Origin: an uncultured Bacteroidales bacterium
Lineage (GTDB): Bacteria; Bacteroidota; Bacteroidia; Bacteroidales; UBA932
Direction of reading: 5' to 3'
Assembly (NCBI GenBank): GCA_944326245.1
Contig: CALVDF010000019.1
Span: 1 to 50,469, forward strand
Length of the DNA: 50,469 nt
Positions 16,118 to 25,285 of this stretch are shown in pieces. Below the pieces are notes generated by a model. That model was not told the DNA's origin. It saw only the letters and a program-made list of their open reading frames with translations, and did not search any database. Positions within the stretch are counted from its first letter, which is position 1; each line of letters begins with the position of its first letter. Position numbers and translations under genes: made by a program.

Positions 16118-17644
16118 TTACTGTAATCTGTACTGAACAGCTTCGGAAATATGATCTATTTTTATATTCTCATCTCCGCACATATCCGCAATGGTACGGG
16201 CCACCTTGAGTATTCTGACATACCCGCGCGCAGACAGGCCATAGCTGTCCATGAGCCTGCGGAGGAATTTCTCTTCCTCCATCCCCACCCGGCAGTAGCG
16301 CTTTATATGCGACGGCCGCATCTGCGAATTGGTAAATATCCCGTCTTCCGCAAACCGCCTGAGCTGTACATCCCTCGCCTGCCTGACCCTTGAGGATATC
16401 TCCCTGCTGCCTTCCTGTCCGGAAAGAGCCGACATCCCGGCACCGTCCACCGCTCTCACATTGATGTTCAAGTCAATCCTGTCAAGCAACGGGCCGGAGA
16501 CCCTGGACCTGTATCTATAGATCATGCCCTGCGTACATGTACAGCGTCCGTCGTCTTCTCCCGCATAACCGCACGGACACGGATTCATGGAAGCGACAAG
16601 CATGAATGACGCAGGATATACGACCTTGTATCTTGCCCTGGAAATTACTATCCGTCCCTCCTCCAGCGGCTGCCTCAGGACATCCAGAGTAGAGGCTGGG
16701 AACTGCGCGATTTCATCGAGGCACAGGACACCGTTGTGCGCCAGCGATATCTCTCCCGGCATGGCCCTGGCACCGCCTCCCGTAACCGCCACCCGACTTG
16801 CCGTATGGTGAGGAGACCTGTACGGCCGGCATGTAACGAGTCCGGACTCCTCATTCAAAAGTCCCGACACCGAATATATCATACTTGTCTCAAGAGCCTC
16901 CCTTCTGGTCATAGGCGGGAGTATCGAAGCCACACACTTGGCCATCAGACTCTTCCCCGCTCCCGGAGGACCACACAGAAGGACATTGTGCCCTCCGCTG
17001 GCCGCTATCTCGAGTCCCCTCTTCGCAAACGGCTGCCCGGCCACATCCGCAAAATCGTAAGTTACATGTACCGCGGACGGACAGTATTCCCGGCCATGCA
17101 CCAGGAATGCATCGGCATCCTTTCCGCCTCCAAGGACAACAGCCATCTCCTGCAGATCCGACACCCCGTAGACACGTACTCCTTCGGCCCACGAAGCCTC
17201 GGTCGCCGACTCCCTCGGCACCACCACACAGCCGAACCCCATGGCTCCTGCCTGCTCCGCCACAGGCAACACTCCCTTGACCTTCCTGAGCCTCCCGTCC
17301 AGAGACAGCTCTCCCATGACAAGATACTTTTCAGGCTCAGGGAAAAACATCTGACCGGAAGCCGCCAGCATGGCCACAGCAATCGCAGCATCATATCCTG
17401 AGCCTTCCTTCCTTATGTCTGCAGGAGCCATATTGACCACCACTTTTCTTCCCGGGACGGCATACCCGTTGCGCTGCATGGCAGTCGTCACCCTCAACAT
17501 GGATTCCCTGACCGCATTGTCAGGAAGCCCTACCAGAAAGATACCTACCCCTGGAGTAATCGAAACCTCCACTGTAATCTTCACTGCCTCGATACCTGCG
17601 CACGTTGCGCTATACGTCCTGTACAAACTGCCTCCGTCACTCAT
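16118..17644 (-). CDS. YifB/ComM-family Mg-chelatase-like AAA+ ATPase
   Basis: This 508-aa protein has the ChlI-like N-terminal domain (VGLPDNAVRES near 38-48), a central AAA+ domain with Walker A GPPGAGKS and Walker B VLCLDEIAQF, and the C-terminal magnesium-chelatase-like region. The cysteine cluster CPCGYAGEDDGRCTC is typical of the family. ComM in naturally transformable bacteria is a branch-migration helicase; the role here is inferred only by homology. It appears to head the tsaE-nadB-nadCA group. Confidence 0.9.
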   Translation of the reverse strand: MSDGGSLYRTYSATCAGIEAVKITVEVSITPGVGIFLVGLPDNAVRESMLRVTTAMQRNGYAVPGRKVVVNMAPADIRKEGSGYDAAIAVAMLAASGQMFFPEPEKYLVMGELSLDGRLRKVKGVLPVAEQAGAMGFGCVVVPRESATEASWAEGVRVYGVSDLQEMAVVLGGGKDADAFLVHGREYCPSAVHVTYDFADVAGQPFAKRGLEIAASGGHNVLLCGPPGAGKSLMAKCVASILPPMTRREALETSMIYSVSGLLNEESGLVTCRPYRSPHHTASRVAVTGGGARAMPGEISLAHNGVLCLDEIAQFPASTLDVLRQPLEEGRIVISRARYKVVYPASFMLVASMNPCPCGYAGEDDGRCTCTQGMIYRYRSRVSGPLLDRIDLNINVRAVDGAGMSALSGQEGSREISSRVRQARDVQLRRFAEDGIFTNSQMRPSHIKRYCRVGMEEEKFLRRLMDSYGLSARGYVRILKVARTIADMCGDENIKIDHISEAVQYRLQ

Positions 17645-17743
17645 AATCCATAGTTTTACCGTTCGCTAAGGTAGATCCGTACGGCAAAACATGCAACAGG
17701 GGAAAGGCATAAAATTTACGCAGCCGGTCTTTTTAAAAAAAGA

Positions 17744-19012
17744 TTACACGTTTTTAAAAATACGTTCGATTATTGTATCTGATGCCCCCAGATGGCTTTC
17801 CACATACTGGGTGCACACAAGCGACGGGCGTTCAAGCTGTTCCGGGAAATGCAGCCACCGTTCCAGAAGCGGAGCCAGATCCTTGCGGGAAGATATGCTG
17901 ATGGCCCCGCCCAACGATATGAGATCCTTTGCCTCCTGGAACTTCTCATAATTGGGGCCGAATATCACAGGGCAACCGTAGATGGCCGCCTCCAGTATAT
18001 TGTGGATACCGCTGCCTGAAAATCCGCCTCCGATATAGGCGAAGCTGCCGTATTTGTATATTTTCGAAAGCAGTCCAACCACATCTATCACCAGCACCTC
18101 GGCATCTTCTGTCTCATGCTCCCAGTCGGCACGGTCCCTGCCGGCACAATCCGAATACAGCACTACCCTGTAGCCGGCGAAGATGCTCCGTATACGTCCG
18201 ATATGGGACGGATGCACCTCGTGCGGGACAAGAATCAGCTTTGCCTCCCTGACTCCGTTCATGGACCCGGCTATCACAGACTCGTCCTCTTCCCATGTAC
18301 TGCCGGCTACCCATACACGACGGCCCCCGATAAATGACTCCATGACCTCGTTGTGCAGATCATTGTGCCTGCACACAGCCTCCACCTGATCAAATCTGGT
18401 GTCACCGGCTATGACCGCATTGTCAACCCCGATGCCGGCCAGAAGCCTGCGGGACTCCTCGTTCTGGACAAAAGGCGTAGTATAACAGCGCAGCACCTTG
18501 CGCATGAAAGAGCCGTACCAGCGGAAGAATATCTGCCCGGGACGGAATATCGCCGATATGATGTAGGTCTTCACCCCTCTCTCCTTGAGCGCAATCAGAT
18601 AGTTGTACCAGAATTCATACTTTACGAATATCGCTATCGACGGATGTACAAGGTCCAGGAAACGGCGCACGTTGCGGCCGGTGTCCATAGGAAGATAGAA
18701 CACGGCATCGGCGTACTTGTAGCCTTTCCTCAGGTTATAACCGGAGGGAGAGAAGAACGTAAGTACTATGAATTTGTCCGGGGACATGTTTCTCAATCTC
18801 TCAATCAAGGGTCTGGCCTGCTCGAACTCACCTACGGAAGAACAATGGAACCATACCGTCTGCCTGTCCCCGCACGCCGACATCCCTTCGCCTATGGTTC
18901 TGAAAAGGCCTTTTCTTCCCGAAACAAACTGCGCAGCCTTGTGGTTGAACAGGCCCAGCACCCTTGCTCCAAGGAAATAAAGCGATATGCCAATGTCGTA
19001 CAATATTCTCAC
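17744..19012 (-). CDS. waaA: 3-deoxy-D-manno-octulosonic acid transferase
   Basis: This inner-membrane glycosyltransferase adds Kdo to lipid A. The protein (about 422 aa) has the N-terminal hydrophobic anchor, then VWFHCSSVGEFEQARPL, KYEFWYNY, WVAGSTWEEDE, LILVPHEVHP and the C-terminal GGGFSGSGIHNILEAA motif. I choose the GTG at 19012. The longer ATG frame from 19045 would place the promoter box TACATTTG (19031-19038) inside the coding region. GTG at 19018 is a second possibility. It is divergent from mlaE. Confidence 0.9.
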   Translation of the reverse strand: MRILYDIGISLYFLGARVLGLFNHKAAQFVSGRKGLFRTIGEGMSACGDRQTVWFHCSSVGEFEQARPLIERLRNMSPDKFIVLTFFSPSGYNLRKGYKYADAVFYLPMDTGRNVRRFLDLVHPSIAIFVKYEFWYNYLIALKERGVKTYIISAIFRPGQIFFRWYGSFMRKVLRCYTTPFVQNEESRRLLAGIGVDNAVIAGDTRFDQVEAVCRHNDLHNEVMESFIGGRRVWVAGSTWEEDESVIAGSMNGVREAKLILVPHEVHPSHIGRIRSIFAGYRVVLYSDCAGRDRADWEHETEDAEVLVIDVVGLLSKIYKYGSFAYIGGGFSGSGIHNILEAAIYGCPVIFGPNYEKFQEAKDLISLGGAISISSRKDLAPLLERWLHFPEQLERPSLVCTQYVESHLGASDTIIERIFKNV

Positions 19013-19030
19013 GCTCACTAATTTTGGCCG

Positions 19031-19038
19031 CAAATGTA
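19031..19038 (-). promoter_or_regulatory. Promoter -7 box for waaA
   Basis: TACATTTG on the minus strand, 12 bp before the GTG at 19018 and 18 bp before the GTG at 19012. It argues against the upstream ATG at 19045 as start. Confidence 0.6.
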
Positions 19039-19059
19039 AGAACAAAAACCTAAATTTCG

Positions 19060-19067
19060 TACCTTTG
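19060..19067 (+). promoter_or_regulatory. Promoter -7 box for mlaE-mlaF
   Basis: TACCTTTG matches TAnnTTTG and ends 29 bp before the TTG start of mlaE at 19097. It is divergent from the waaA box. Confidence 0.6.
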
Positions 19068-19096
19068 GCACCGCTTTCTATTAACAGTTTTGTATT

Positions 19097-19840
19097 TTGA
19101 TCAGGAATTTTCTATATGAGACCGGAAGGTACCTTCTGTTCATGAGACAGGTGTTCAGAAAACCTGAAAGATGGAGACTGCTGGCCAGACAGTTCTTTAA
19201 CGAGACCGAGAAGCTGGTTATCAACTCTATCCCCCTCATAGCCCTCATCTCCGTATTCATCGGCGCCGTACTTGTCATCCAGACCGCCAACAACATGACA
19301 TCCCCCCTGTTGCCCAAGATGTACATCGGCTACATGGCCCGTGAATCCCTCATTCTGGAATTCTGTTCCACTATGGTCTGCCTCATCCTGGCCGGCAAAA
19401 TAGGCTCTAACATATCGTCCGAACTCGGCACGATGCGCATAACCGAGCAGATAGATGCAATGGAGATGATGGGGGTCAATTCCGCCAACTTTCTGGTAAT
19501 GCCCAAAATGATGGCCACCACCCTGTTCAATCCCCTGCTTACCCTCATGAGCTTCATAATGGGACTGCTCGGAGGCTATCTGCTCATAGAACTTACCGGA
19601 ATGATCAAGGTCAGTGACTACCTTACCGGATTACGCTTTGCATTCAACGGATACTACATAACCTACAGTCTGGTCAAGACAGCCGTATTCAGTTTCATCA
19701 TCAGCTCCGTATCCGCCTACTACGGTTACTGGGCCGAAGGAGGTTCCCTCGGAGTGGGCCGCAGCGCGACCAAGGCTATCGTCGTCGCCAGTGCCCTTAT
19801 CCTGATTTTCAACCTCATACTCACACGCATCATGCTATGA
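19097..19840 (+). CDS. mlaE: MlaE-family ABC transporter permease
   Basis: This 247-aa inner-membrane permease belongs to the MCE/Mla phospholipid transport system of the outer membrane. It has about five hydrophobic helices and the family block LAGKIGSNISSELGTMRITEQIDAMEMMG (begins near residue 97). No ATG lies near the expected N-terminus; the TTG at 19097 gives MIRNFLYETG, matching the family. The ATG at 19142 is a shorter alternative. It overlaps mlaF by ATGA. No MCE-domain (MlaD) gene follows, as the next gene lies on the other strand. Confidence 0.9.
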   Translation: MIRNFLYETGRYLLFMRQVFRKPERWRLLARQFFNETEKLVINSIPLIALISVFIGAVLVIQTANNMTSPLLPKMYIGYMARESLILEFCSTMVCLILAGKIGSNISSELGTMRITEQIDAMEMMGVNSANFLVMPKMMATTLFNPLLTLMSFIMGLLGGYLLIELTGMIKVSDYLTGLRFAFNGYYITYSLVKTAVFSFIISSVSAYYGYWAEGGSLGVGRSATKAIVVASALILIFNLILTRIML

Positions 19841-20613
19841 TAACAGTAAGTCACCTCTCCAAATATTTCGACGGACGTCCGGCCGTAAAAGACATATCGG
19901 TAAAATACTTGCCGGGACAATGTTCCATGATAATAGGCGCCAGCGGCTCCGGCAAGACAGTCCTGCTCAAATCCATAGTCGGACTGCTGACTCCGGAAGA
20001 AGGAGAGGTAATGTTCGGCGACACAGTCTTCAACCGCCTGCCGGACGAAGAGAAAAAGAAGACCCGCAGCCGCATGGGCATGCTGTTCCAGGGAAGTGCC
20101 CTCTTTGATTTTGCTACAGCAAAGGAAAATGTGATGTTTCCGCTTGAGTTCTTTTCAAACATGAGCCGCCGGGAAAAATCGGACAGGGCGGACTTCTGCC
20201 TCAGAAGAGTGGGGCTGGAAGATATCGGCAACAAATATCCTTCCGAGCTGTCAGGCGGAATGCAGAAAAGAGTCGGCATTGCCAGGGCCATAGCCCTCAA
20301 CCCGCAATACCTCTTCTGCGACGAGCCCAATTCAGGTCTGGATCCGCAGACATCGGTAATGATAGACCGTCTGATTCAGGAAATCACACGGGAATACAAC
20401 ATTACCACTGTAATCAATACCCACGACATGAATTCAGTCATGGAGATAGGCGACAAGGTCGTCTTCATCTACAAAGGAGAAAAATGCTGGGAAGGCTCAC
20501 GCCACGACATCCTCGCTTCCGACAACAGGGAGCTTGAAGATTTCATATTCGCATCCGGAATGGCCAGGGAACTCAAGACCCTATATGGAAGCGGAAACCC
20601 ATCTCGAGGTTGA
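19837..20613 (+). CDS. mlaF: MlaF-family ABC transporter ATP-binding protein
   Basis: This 258-aa ATPase drives the MlaE permease. Walker A is GASGSGKT (34-41), the signature is LSGGMQKRVGIAR, Walker B is YLFCDEPNSGLDP, and the switch histidine lies in INTHDM. Its last 41 bp overlap, tail to tail, the end of the anti-sigma/beta-barrel gene on the other strand. Confidence 0.94.
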   Translation: MITVSHLSKYFDGRPAVKDISVKYLPGQCSMIIGASGSGKTVLLKSIVGLLTPEEGEVMFGDTVFNRLPDEEKKKTRSRMGMLFQGSALFDFATAKENVMFPLEFFSNMSRREKSDRADFCLRRVGLEDIGNKYPSELSGGMQKRVGIARAIALNPQYLFCDEPNSGLDPQTSVMIDRLIQEITREYNITTVINTHDMNSVMEIGDKVVFIYKGEKCWEGSRHDILASDNRELEDFIFASGMARELKTLYGSGNPSRG

Positions 20614-21754
20614 ACTGCAGAGGCTGCTCGGTCCTGACGGAATACGGCTGGCCGCAGTCGAAAAAGTACGTCAGACGGGGATCGACATACAGTCCCATGA
20701 AATCCAGGAAACGGTATTCCAGACCCAGACCCACATTGGCAGACCACTGCACCCCGTGAGCCTTGCCAGAATACTGGGTCTCCATCGAATTCAGGTCTGT
20801 CACGTCATAAGAAAGCCTTACAGCACGCTCTACCATGCAGCCGGCATTGGCATAGAATGCCAGACGTTCGTTTGACAGGATATTCACATAGAAATTGACA
20901 GGGATACCGAGATAATGGAGCGACTGCTCGACGGAAGCCTGGTACGGACGGTCCACCAACGCTTCGTAACTGCTGTGCATGAATGTATAGTTGACACCCA
21001 GTCCGACTCCCAACCTGTCATCCAGGAACGAATATTTCAGCTCAAGTCCTACTGAAACAGGGAAATAGTGCTTGGGTTCAGAGATGGGGACAATCCCGAT
21101 ACCGGCTGATGTCGCACTGCCGTCAGCCCCCCATGAATAGTTAGGCTGAGAAAAGTCCACATTGCCTGTCGCGCTTGTGGGGGAGAGATTTCCTCCGGCC
21201 GACAGAGACAGTCCGGACCCTCTCTTCTCCCTGACCCGACCTTCGTCCGACACAAGGGCCACATTGTCCTCTACCACCGACGGGTTATCGTAAATCGAAG
21301 GAAGACTGTTGCCTGACACCGGAATGTCATCAGAGAGTCCTACGGCATTGCTGATATCCACACTGCCGGCAACCCTCAGCTCCGACGGACGGACCGTCAC
21401 TCTGCCGTCCCGTCCCTCAAGCATCACGGCATGGGCAACTGGAGCTGACGAACGGTCAATGCGTTCCAATACGCTCCTGAGTGTACCGGCCTCCTCCGCT
21501 GAAGGTGAGGAAGACTCTGCCACCTGCACCACCATGGCCGGCCCGGCAGGCTGTCGCCACTGCAGCATCGATACGGCAAAGAGACCGGCCGCCACTGCGG
21601 CGGCGGCAGAAGAATAAAGCACCCTCTTCCACATCACATGCCTTCTGCGACGGTTCAGGCCTGACTCAATCCTGTCCCAGACCTCCGGAGCCGGAGCCTC
21701 GGAGCAGGAATCGAGAAGTTCCTTTACCTTCCTGTCAAATAGTTCTTCTTTCAT
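20573..21754 (-). CDS. Dual-membrane-spanning anti-sigma factor (Dma-like) with C-terminal beta-barrel
   Basis: This 393-aa protein has three parts. Residues 1-44 are a short cytoplasmic segment (APAPEVWDRIE near 20-30) of the kind that binds ECF sigma factors. Residues 45-64 are a single membrane helix. After a low-complexity periplasmic stretch of about 120 residues, residues about 180-393 look like an 8-stranded outer-membrane barrel with alternating aromatic strands, ending in MGFRFHIGS. It starts at the sigma-factor stop (ATGA overlap). This architecture matches the Dma anti-sigma family described in Bacteroides thetaiotaomicron, where Dma1 controls an ECF21 sigma factor and vesicle formation. 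Function here is inferred. Confidence 0.8.
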   Translation of the reverse strand: MKEELFDRKVKELLDSCSEAPAPEVWDRIESGLNRRRRHVMWKRVLYSSAAAAVAAGLFAVSMLQWRQPAGPAMVVQVAESSSPSAEEAGTLRSVLERIDRSSAPVAHAVMLEGRDGRVTVRPSELRVAGSVDISNAVGLSDDIPVSGNSLPSIYDNPSVVEDNVALVSDEGRVREKRGSGLSLSAGGNLSPTSATGNVDFSQPNYSWGADGSATSAGIGIVPISEPKHYFPVSVGLELKYSFLDDRLGVGLGVNYTFMHSSYEALVDRPYQASVEQSLHYLGIPVNFYVNILSNERLAFYANAGCMVERAVRLSYDVTDLNSMETQYSGKAHGVQWSANVGLGLEYRFLDFMGLYVDPRLTYFFDCGQPYSVRTEQPLQFNLEMGFRFHIGS

Positions 21755-22314
21755 TTTCTGTTCCTCCTTTCAAGCAACCTTTCCTGAAGCCATGTCCTGG
21801 CCCGGCTGAGCTGCGATCTGGAAGTGCCTTCCGATATTCCCAGCTTCTGTGCTATCTCCTGGTGGGAATATCCTTCCAGCACATTCATATTGAACACCGT
21901 CCTGAATCCTTCCGGCATCTGCTGGATCATCCGGACAATATCCTGCCCGCCGATGTCGGCCAGTATGTCGTCCGGGCTGCTTATGCTGCGGGCCGCAGGT
22001 TCATCCACTCCCGCCGCATCCTTCAGGACATCCCCCTTGCGGAGGCGCATCAGAGCCGTATTGACAAATATTCTGCGGAGCCATCCTTCGAAAGAACCTG
22101 CCCCGCTGAATGTCGAGATCTTCGAAAAGGCCGTCATGAACCCTTCCTGAAGAAGATCCTGGGCTTCATCCCTGTCATTGGCATACCGCATGCACACGAG
22201 AAACATACGAGAAGAATACCTCTCGTACAAAGCTCTCTGAGCCCTCCTGTCCTGCCGGATACAACCCCGGACCAACCCTTCTTCGGTACTTAGGTCAATA
22301 CTGCCTGATGACAT
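21751..22314 (-). CDS. ECF RNA polymerase sigma factor
   Basis: This 187-aa sigma-70-family factor has region 2 near residues 27-93 (DEAQDLLQEGFMTAF, FEGWLRRIFVNTALMRLRK) and region 4 near 128-180 with the helix-turn-helix YSHQEIAQKLGISEGTSRSQLSRAR. No region 3 is present, as expected for ECF factors. Its stop overlaps the start of the Dma-like gene, so the pair is translationally coupled. ECF21 membership is likely from the partner architecture but not proven. A promoter box lies at 22337-22344. Confidence 0.93.
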   Translation of the reverse strand: MSSGSIDLSTEEGLVRGCIRQDRRAQRALYERYSSRMFLVCMRYANDRDEAQDLLQEGFMTAFSKISTFSGAGSFEGWLRRIFVNTALMRLRKGDVLKDAAGVDEPAARSISSPDDILADIGGQDIVRMIQQMPEGFRTVFNMNVLEGYSHQEIAQKLGISEGTSRSQLSRARTWLQERLLERRNRK

Positions 22315-22336
22315 TCTGGTGCCTTTTAGTTAGATG

Positions 22337-22344
22337 CAAAAATA
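22337..22344 (-). promoter_or_regulatory. Promoter -7 box for the ECF sigma operon
   Basis: TATTTTTG on the minus strand, 22 bp before the sigma-factor ATG. It lies 33 bp from the plus-strand box of the TPR gene, so the two are divergent. Confidence 0.55.
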
Positions 22345-22377
22345 AATCAAATTGCTGCATCTTCGGCTCGAATATTG

Positions 22378-22385
22378 TATCTTTG
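22378..22385 (+). promoter_or_regulatory. Promoter -7 box for the TPR/EnvC operon
   Basis: TATCTTTG ends 22 bp before the ATG at 22408. It excludes the upstream in-frame start at 22375. Confidence 0.6.
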
Positions 22386-22407
22386 TCTGCAGATACTTTT
22401 TATTTAC

Positions 22408-24114
22408 ATGAAATCTGCATCTATCAAATCCGTATTGTCCCTCATTTCCGTACTGATCCTGGCCACCGGAGTGGCAACAGCCGAAAAGAGAGACTCAGTC
22501 AGTGCCGGAGACTATTATATAGAAGGAGTACGCATGTTCTGCGCCGGCCAATACCAGGCGGCCGAGTCATGCCTGACAAAGTGCATCAGTCTGGACCCTC
22601 AGAATGATGCGGCCATGTACTATCTGGCCATCATCAACCTCAACCGCAACGAGACAGACAAAGCCATGAGCCTGCTTGACCGCGCTTCGGTCATCTCTCC
22701 GGAAAACACATGGTACAGACTGACCATGGCCCGCCTCTACGCCAACATAGGGGAAAACGACATAGCCGTAAGCATATACGGGAGCCTCATAGCGGACCAC
22801 CCGTCGAAAAGCGACTACTACTACGAACTGATAGACCTGCTGCTGCGTGCAGGCAGGCTGGACGAGGCTCTGGACAATCTGGACAAGATCGAACAGCTGC
22901 GCGGAGTCAACGAGCTCACATGCAACGCACGCTACGAGATTCTGGCCAGACAGAACCGATACAGCGAAGCGGAAGCCGTGGCTCTGAGGATGGACGAAGA
23001 CTTTCCGTCAGCACGTACAGCCCTGATGCTTGGCGACATATACAAGTCCAAATACGACGATTCCACCGCCCTGCATTACTACCGGAGGGCATTGGACCTG
23101 GACCCAGACTTCATCCCGGCCTATTTCGGCATTGCCGAAGTATACAGGATGAACCGCAACTTCTACTACTACTTCAAAAACATCGACATCTTCCTTTCAT
23201 GCCCTGAAATGAATCCGGAAATGAAAGCCACCTACATCAACGAAGTGGTCTTTCCGTCCGGTATGGTACCGCTCTTCAAGCCTCAGGTAGACACCATGAT
23301 CACATGCACTCTGGAGGCCCACCCTACCGATACCGCCATACTCGGGATGTCCGGCACCTACTTCATAGCAGTAGACAGCGTAGACTATGGCCTGGAACTT
23401 CTCAGACGCAACGTAAGCCTGCACCCTGATGTCAAGTCGGCACATTCGGCATTGCTCGGACAGCTTTACTACCTGAAGGACTGGAGCAGCCTGATACAGG
23501 CCGCATCCGCCACTGTACAGGCCTTTCCTGACGACTTCACGCTCAAGGAGGTGCTGGCTGTGGCCTACTGGCAGCACGGAGACCTCCAGAATGCCGTCAA
23601 GACATACGAGCGCATCCTGAAGGAGGCACCGGACGACCACCCAATGCTGATCAACTGCTACGGTTCCCTCGGGGACCTGTACCACGAGCTGGGCAACAGG
23701 CGCCTTTCCTACTCCTACTATGAAAAGGGCCTGAAGATCAACGACAACTACAGCCCCATACTCAACAACTACGCCTACTATCTCAGCGAAGAGGGCCGCA
23801 ATCTCAAAAAGGCACTGGAAATGAGCCGCAAGACTGTGCTCAACGAACCAGAGAACTCTACTTACCTCGATACCTACGGCTGGCTGCTCTACCTTACCGG
23901 GGACTACGAACAGGCCAAGAAATATCTCAAGGAAGCCATGGTGTACGGAGGCAAGGAGAGCGCAGTGATCCTGGACCACTACGCCGAAGCGTTGTTTGCA
24001 CTCAAGGAATACAATCTGGCTTTCCTTTACTGGGGCAACGCCGACAAGATAGATCCGGAAATGGGACTCGACAGGAAAATAGCAGAACGCAGAAAAGAAG
24101 CAGGACAGAAATGA
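22408..24114 (+). CDS. Exported tetratricopeptide-repeat protein
   Basis: This 568-aa protein starts with a signal peptide (about 24 residues, ending near VATAEK), then carries many TPR units over almost its whole length. Clear ones include SAGDYYIEGVRMF near the N-terminus, DSTALHYYRRALDLDPDFIPAYFGIAEVY, and the series near the C-terminus beginning SYSYYEKGLKINDNYSPILNN. It should act as a periplasmic or lipid-free scaffold. It overlaps the EnvC-like gene by ATGA, so a role in envelope assembly or cell separation is plausible but not shown. Confidence 0.85.
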   Translation: MKSASIKSVLSLISVLILATGVATAEKRDSVSAGDYYIEGVRMFCAGQYQAAESCLTKCISLDPQNDAAMYYLAIINLNRNETDKAMSLLDRASVISPENTWYRLTMARLYANIGENDIAVSIYGSLIADHPSKSDYYYELIDLLLRAGRLDEALDNLDKIEQLRGVNELTCNARYEILARQNRYSEAEAVALRMDEDFPSARTALMLGDIYKSKYDDSTALHYYRRALDLDPDFIPAYFGIAEVYRMNRNFYYYFKNIDIFLSCPEMNPEMKATYINEVVFPSGMVPLFKPQVDTMITCTLEAHPTDTAILGMSGTYFIAVDSVDYGLELLRRNVSLHPDVKSAHSALLGQLYYLKDWSSLIQAASATVQAFPDDFTLKEVLAVAYWQHGDLQNAVKTYERILKEAPDDHPMLINCYGSLGDLYHELGNRRLSYSYYEKGLKINDNYSPILNNYAYYLSEEGRNLKKALEMSRKTVLNEPENSTYLDTYGWLLYLTGDYEQAKKYLKEAMVYGGKESAVILDHYAEALFALKEYNLAFLYWGNADKIDPEMGLDRKIAERRKEAGQK

Positions 24115-25277
24115 GATCGGCAATCATCATAGTCATGGCTTTCCTGCTGTGTCTTCCGGCCATGGGCCAGGACGTCAAGGAGCATCAGGAACGGAAGAAA
24201 CAGCTGGAAGAGGAGATAGCTCTCATCGACAAGCAGCTGGGAACCACATCCAAAAAGCGCAAGGAGAGCCTCAACACCCTGATCCTCACCCGACAGAAGC
24301 TGGATACCCGCAAAAAGCTGATAGACCGCCTGGACTCGGAGATCGACGGGTACGACCGCTCGATATCATCCACCAATGCCCAGATACACCGCCTCAACGA
24401 CCGGCTGGACACTCTCCGCAAATACCACGCGGACCTGGTTCTGGGAGCCTACAAGACCAGGGACAACAAGGTCTGGTTCATGTATATCCTGTCCAGCAAG
24501 GACATCAACCAGGGCATGAGGCGCTGGTCCTACCTCAAGAACATATCAAAAACAGTAAGGCAACAGGCAGAAGCCATAAAACGGACGGAGCTGGATCTGG
24601 AACTGGAAAACGCACGTCTCGGACAGCTGCGTGAGAACTCCATGCAGGCCAAAGCCCAAAGGGAGAAGGAAAGGGACGAGCTGAGTGCAGAGGAACGGCG
24701 TGCAAACTCTATGGTGGTCAAACTGTCCAGACAGGAAAAATCCATGAAGCGCGACCTGGAGCAGAAGCGCAAGGAAGTGGAACGGCTCAACAAGGAAATA
24801 GAGCGGATACTCGCCGAAGCCGTACGCAAGCAGAAAGCAGGTGAGGGAGAGGCCGTAGACTACGCCCTTTCGGCAAAATTCGGGGAAAACAAAGGCAAGC
24901 TCCCTTGGCCTGTAAACGGCGTGGTAATCCAGAAATTCGGACAGAACTACCATCCGGTATTCAAGAATCTCAAGATGCCCTACAACAACGGCATAAACAT
25001 ATCCGCCACTGCAGGCAGCACCGCAAAGTCAGTCTTCGACGGAGTCGTCAAGCAGATACTCGTCATGCCTGGATACGACCAGTGCGTACTGGTACAGCAC
25101 GGTGAATACTTCACCTTCTACTGCAAGCTCAAAAGGGTATACGTCAAGAGAGGCGACAAAGTCTCTACCGGGGAAAAAATCGGTGAAATCAGTCTCAACG
25201 AGGACGGCAACGCCGAACTGCACTTCCAGCTCTGGAAAGGGACCGACAAGCAGAATCCGGAGAACTGGCTCAGGTAG
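24111..25277 (+). CDS. EnvC-like murein hydrolase activator (degenerate LytM/M23 domain)
   Basis: This 388-aa exported protein has a signal peptide (to about residue 20), a long coiled coil (about 22-245, rich in Lys/Glu/Arg) and a C-terminal LytM domain (about 265-388). The zinc-binding HxxxD of active M23 peptidases is replaced (NNGINIS), and the HxH motif reads ELHFQLW. As in E. coli EnvC, it is therefore more likely an activator of cell-wall amidases at division than a hydrolase. It is coupled to the TPR gene and ends 8 bp from the convergent kinase gene. Confidence 0.88.
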   Translation: MRSAIIIVMAFLLCLPAMGQDVKEHQERKKQLEEEIALIDKQLGTTSKKRKESLNTLILTRQKLDTRKKLIDRLDSEIDGYDRSISSTNAQIHRLNDRLDTLRKYHADLVLGAYKTRDNKVWFMYILSSKDINQGMRRWSYLKNISKTVRQQAEAIKRTELDLELENARLGQLRENSMQAKAQREKERDELSAEERRANSMVVKLSRQEKSMKRDLEQKRKEVERLNKEIERILAEAVRKQKAGEGEAVDYALSAKFGENKGKLPWPVNGVVIQKFGQNYHPVFKNLKMPYNNGINISATAGSTAKSVFDGVVKQILVMPGYDQCVLVQHGEYFTFYCKLKRVYVKRGDKVSTGEKIGEISLNEDGNAELHFQLWKGTDKQNPENWLR

Positions 25278-25285
25278 CCTTCTCA

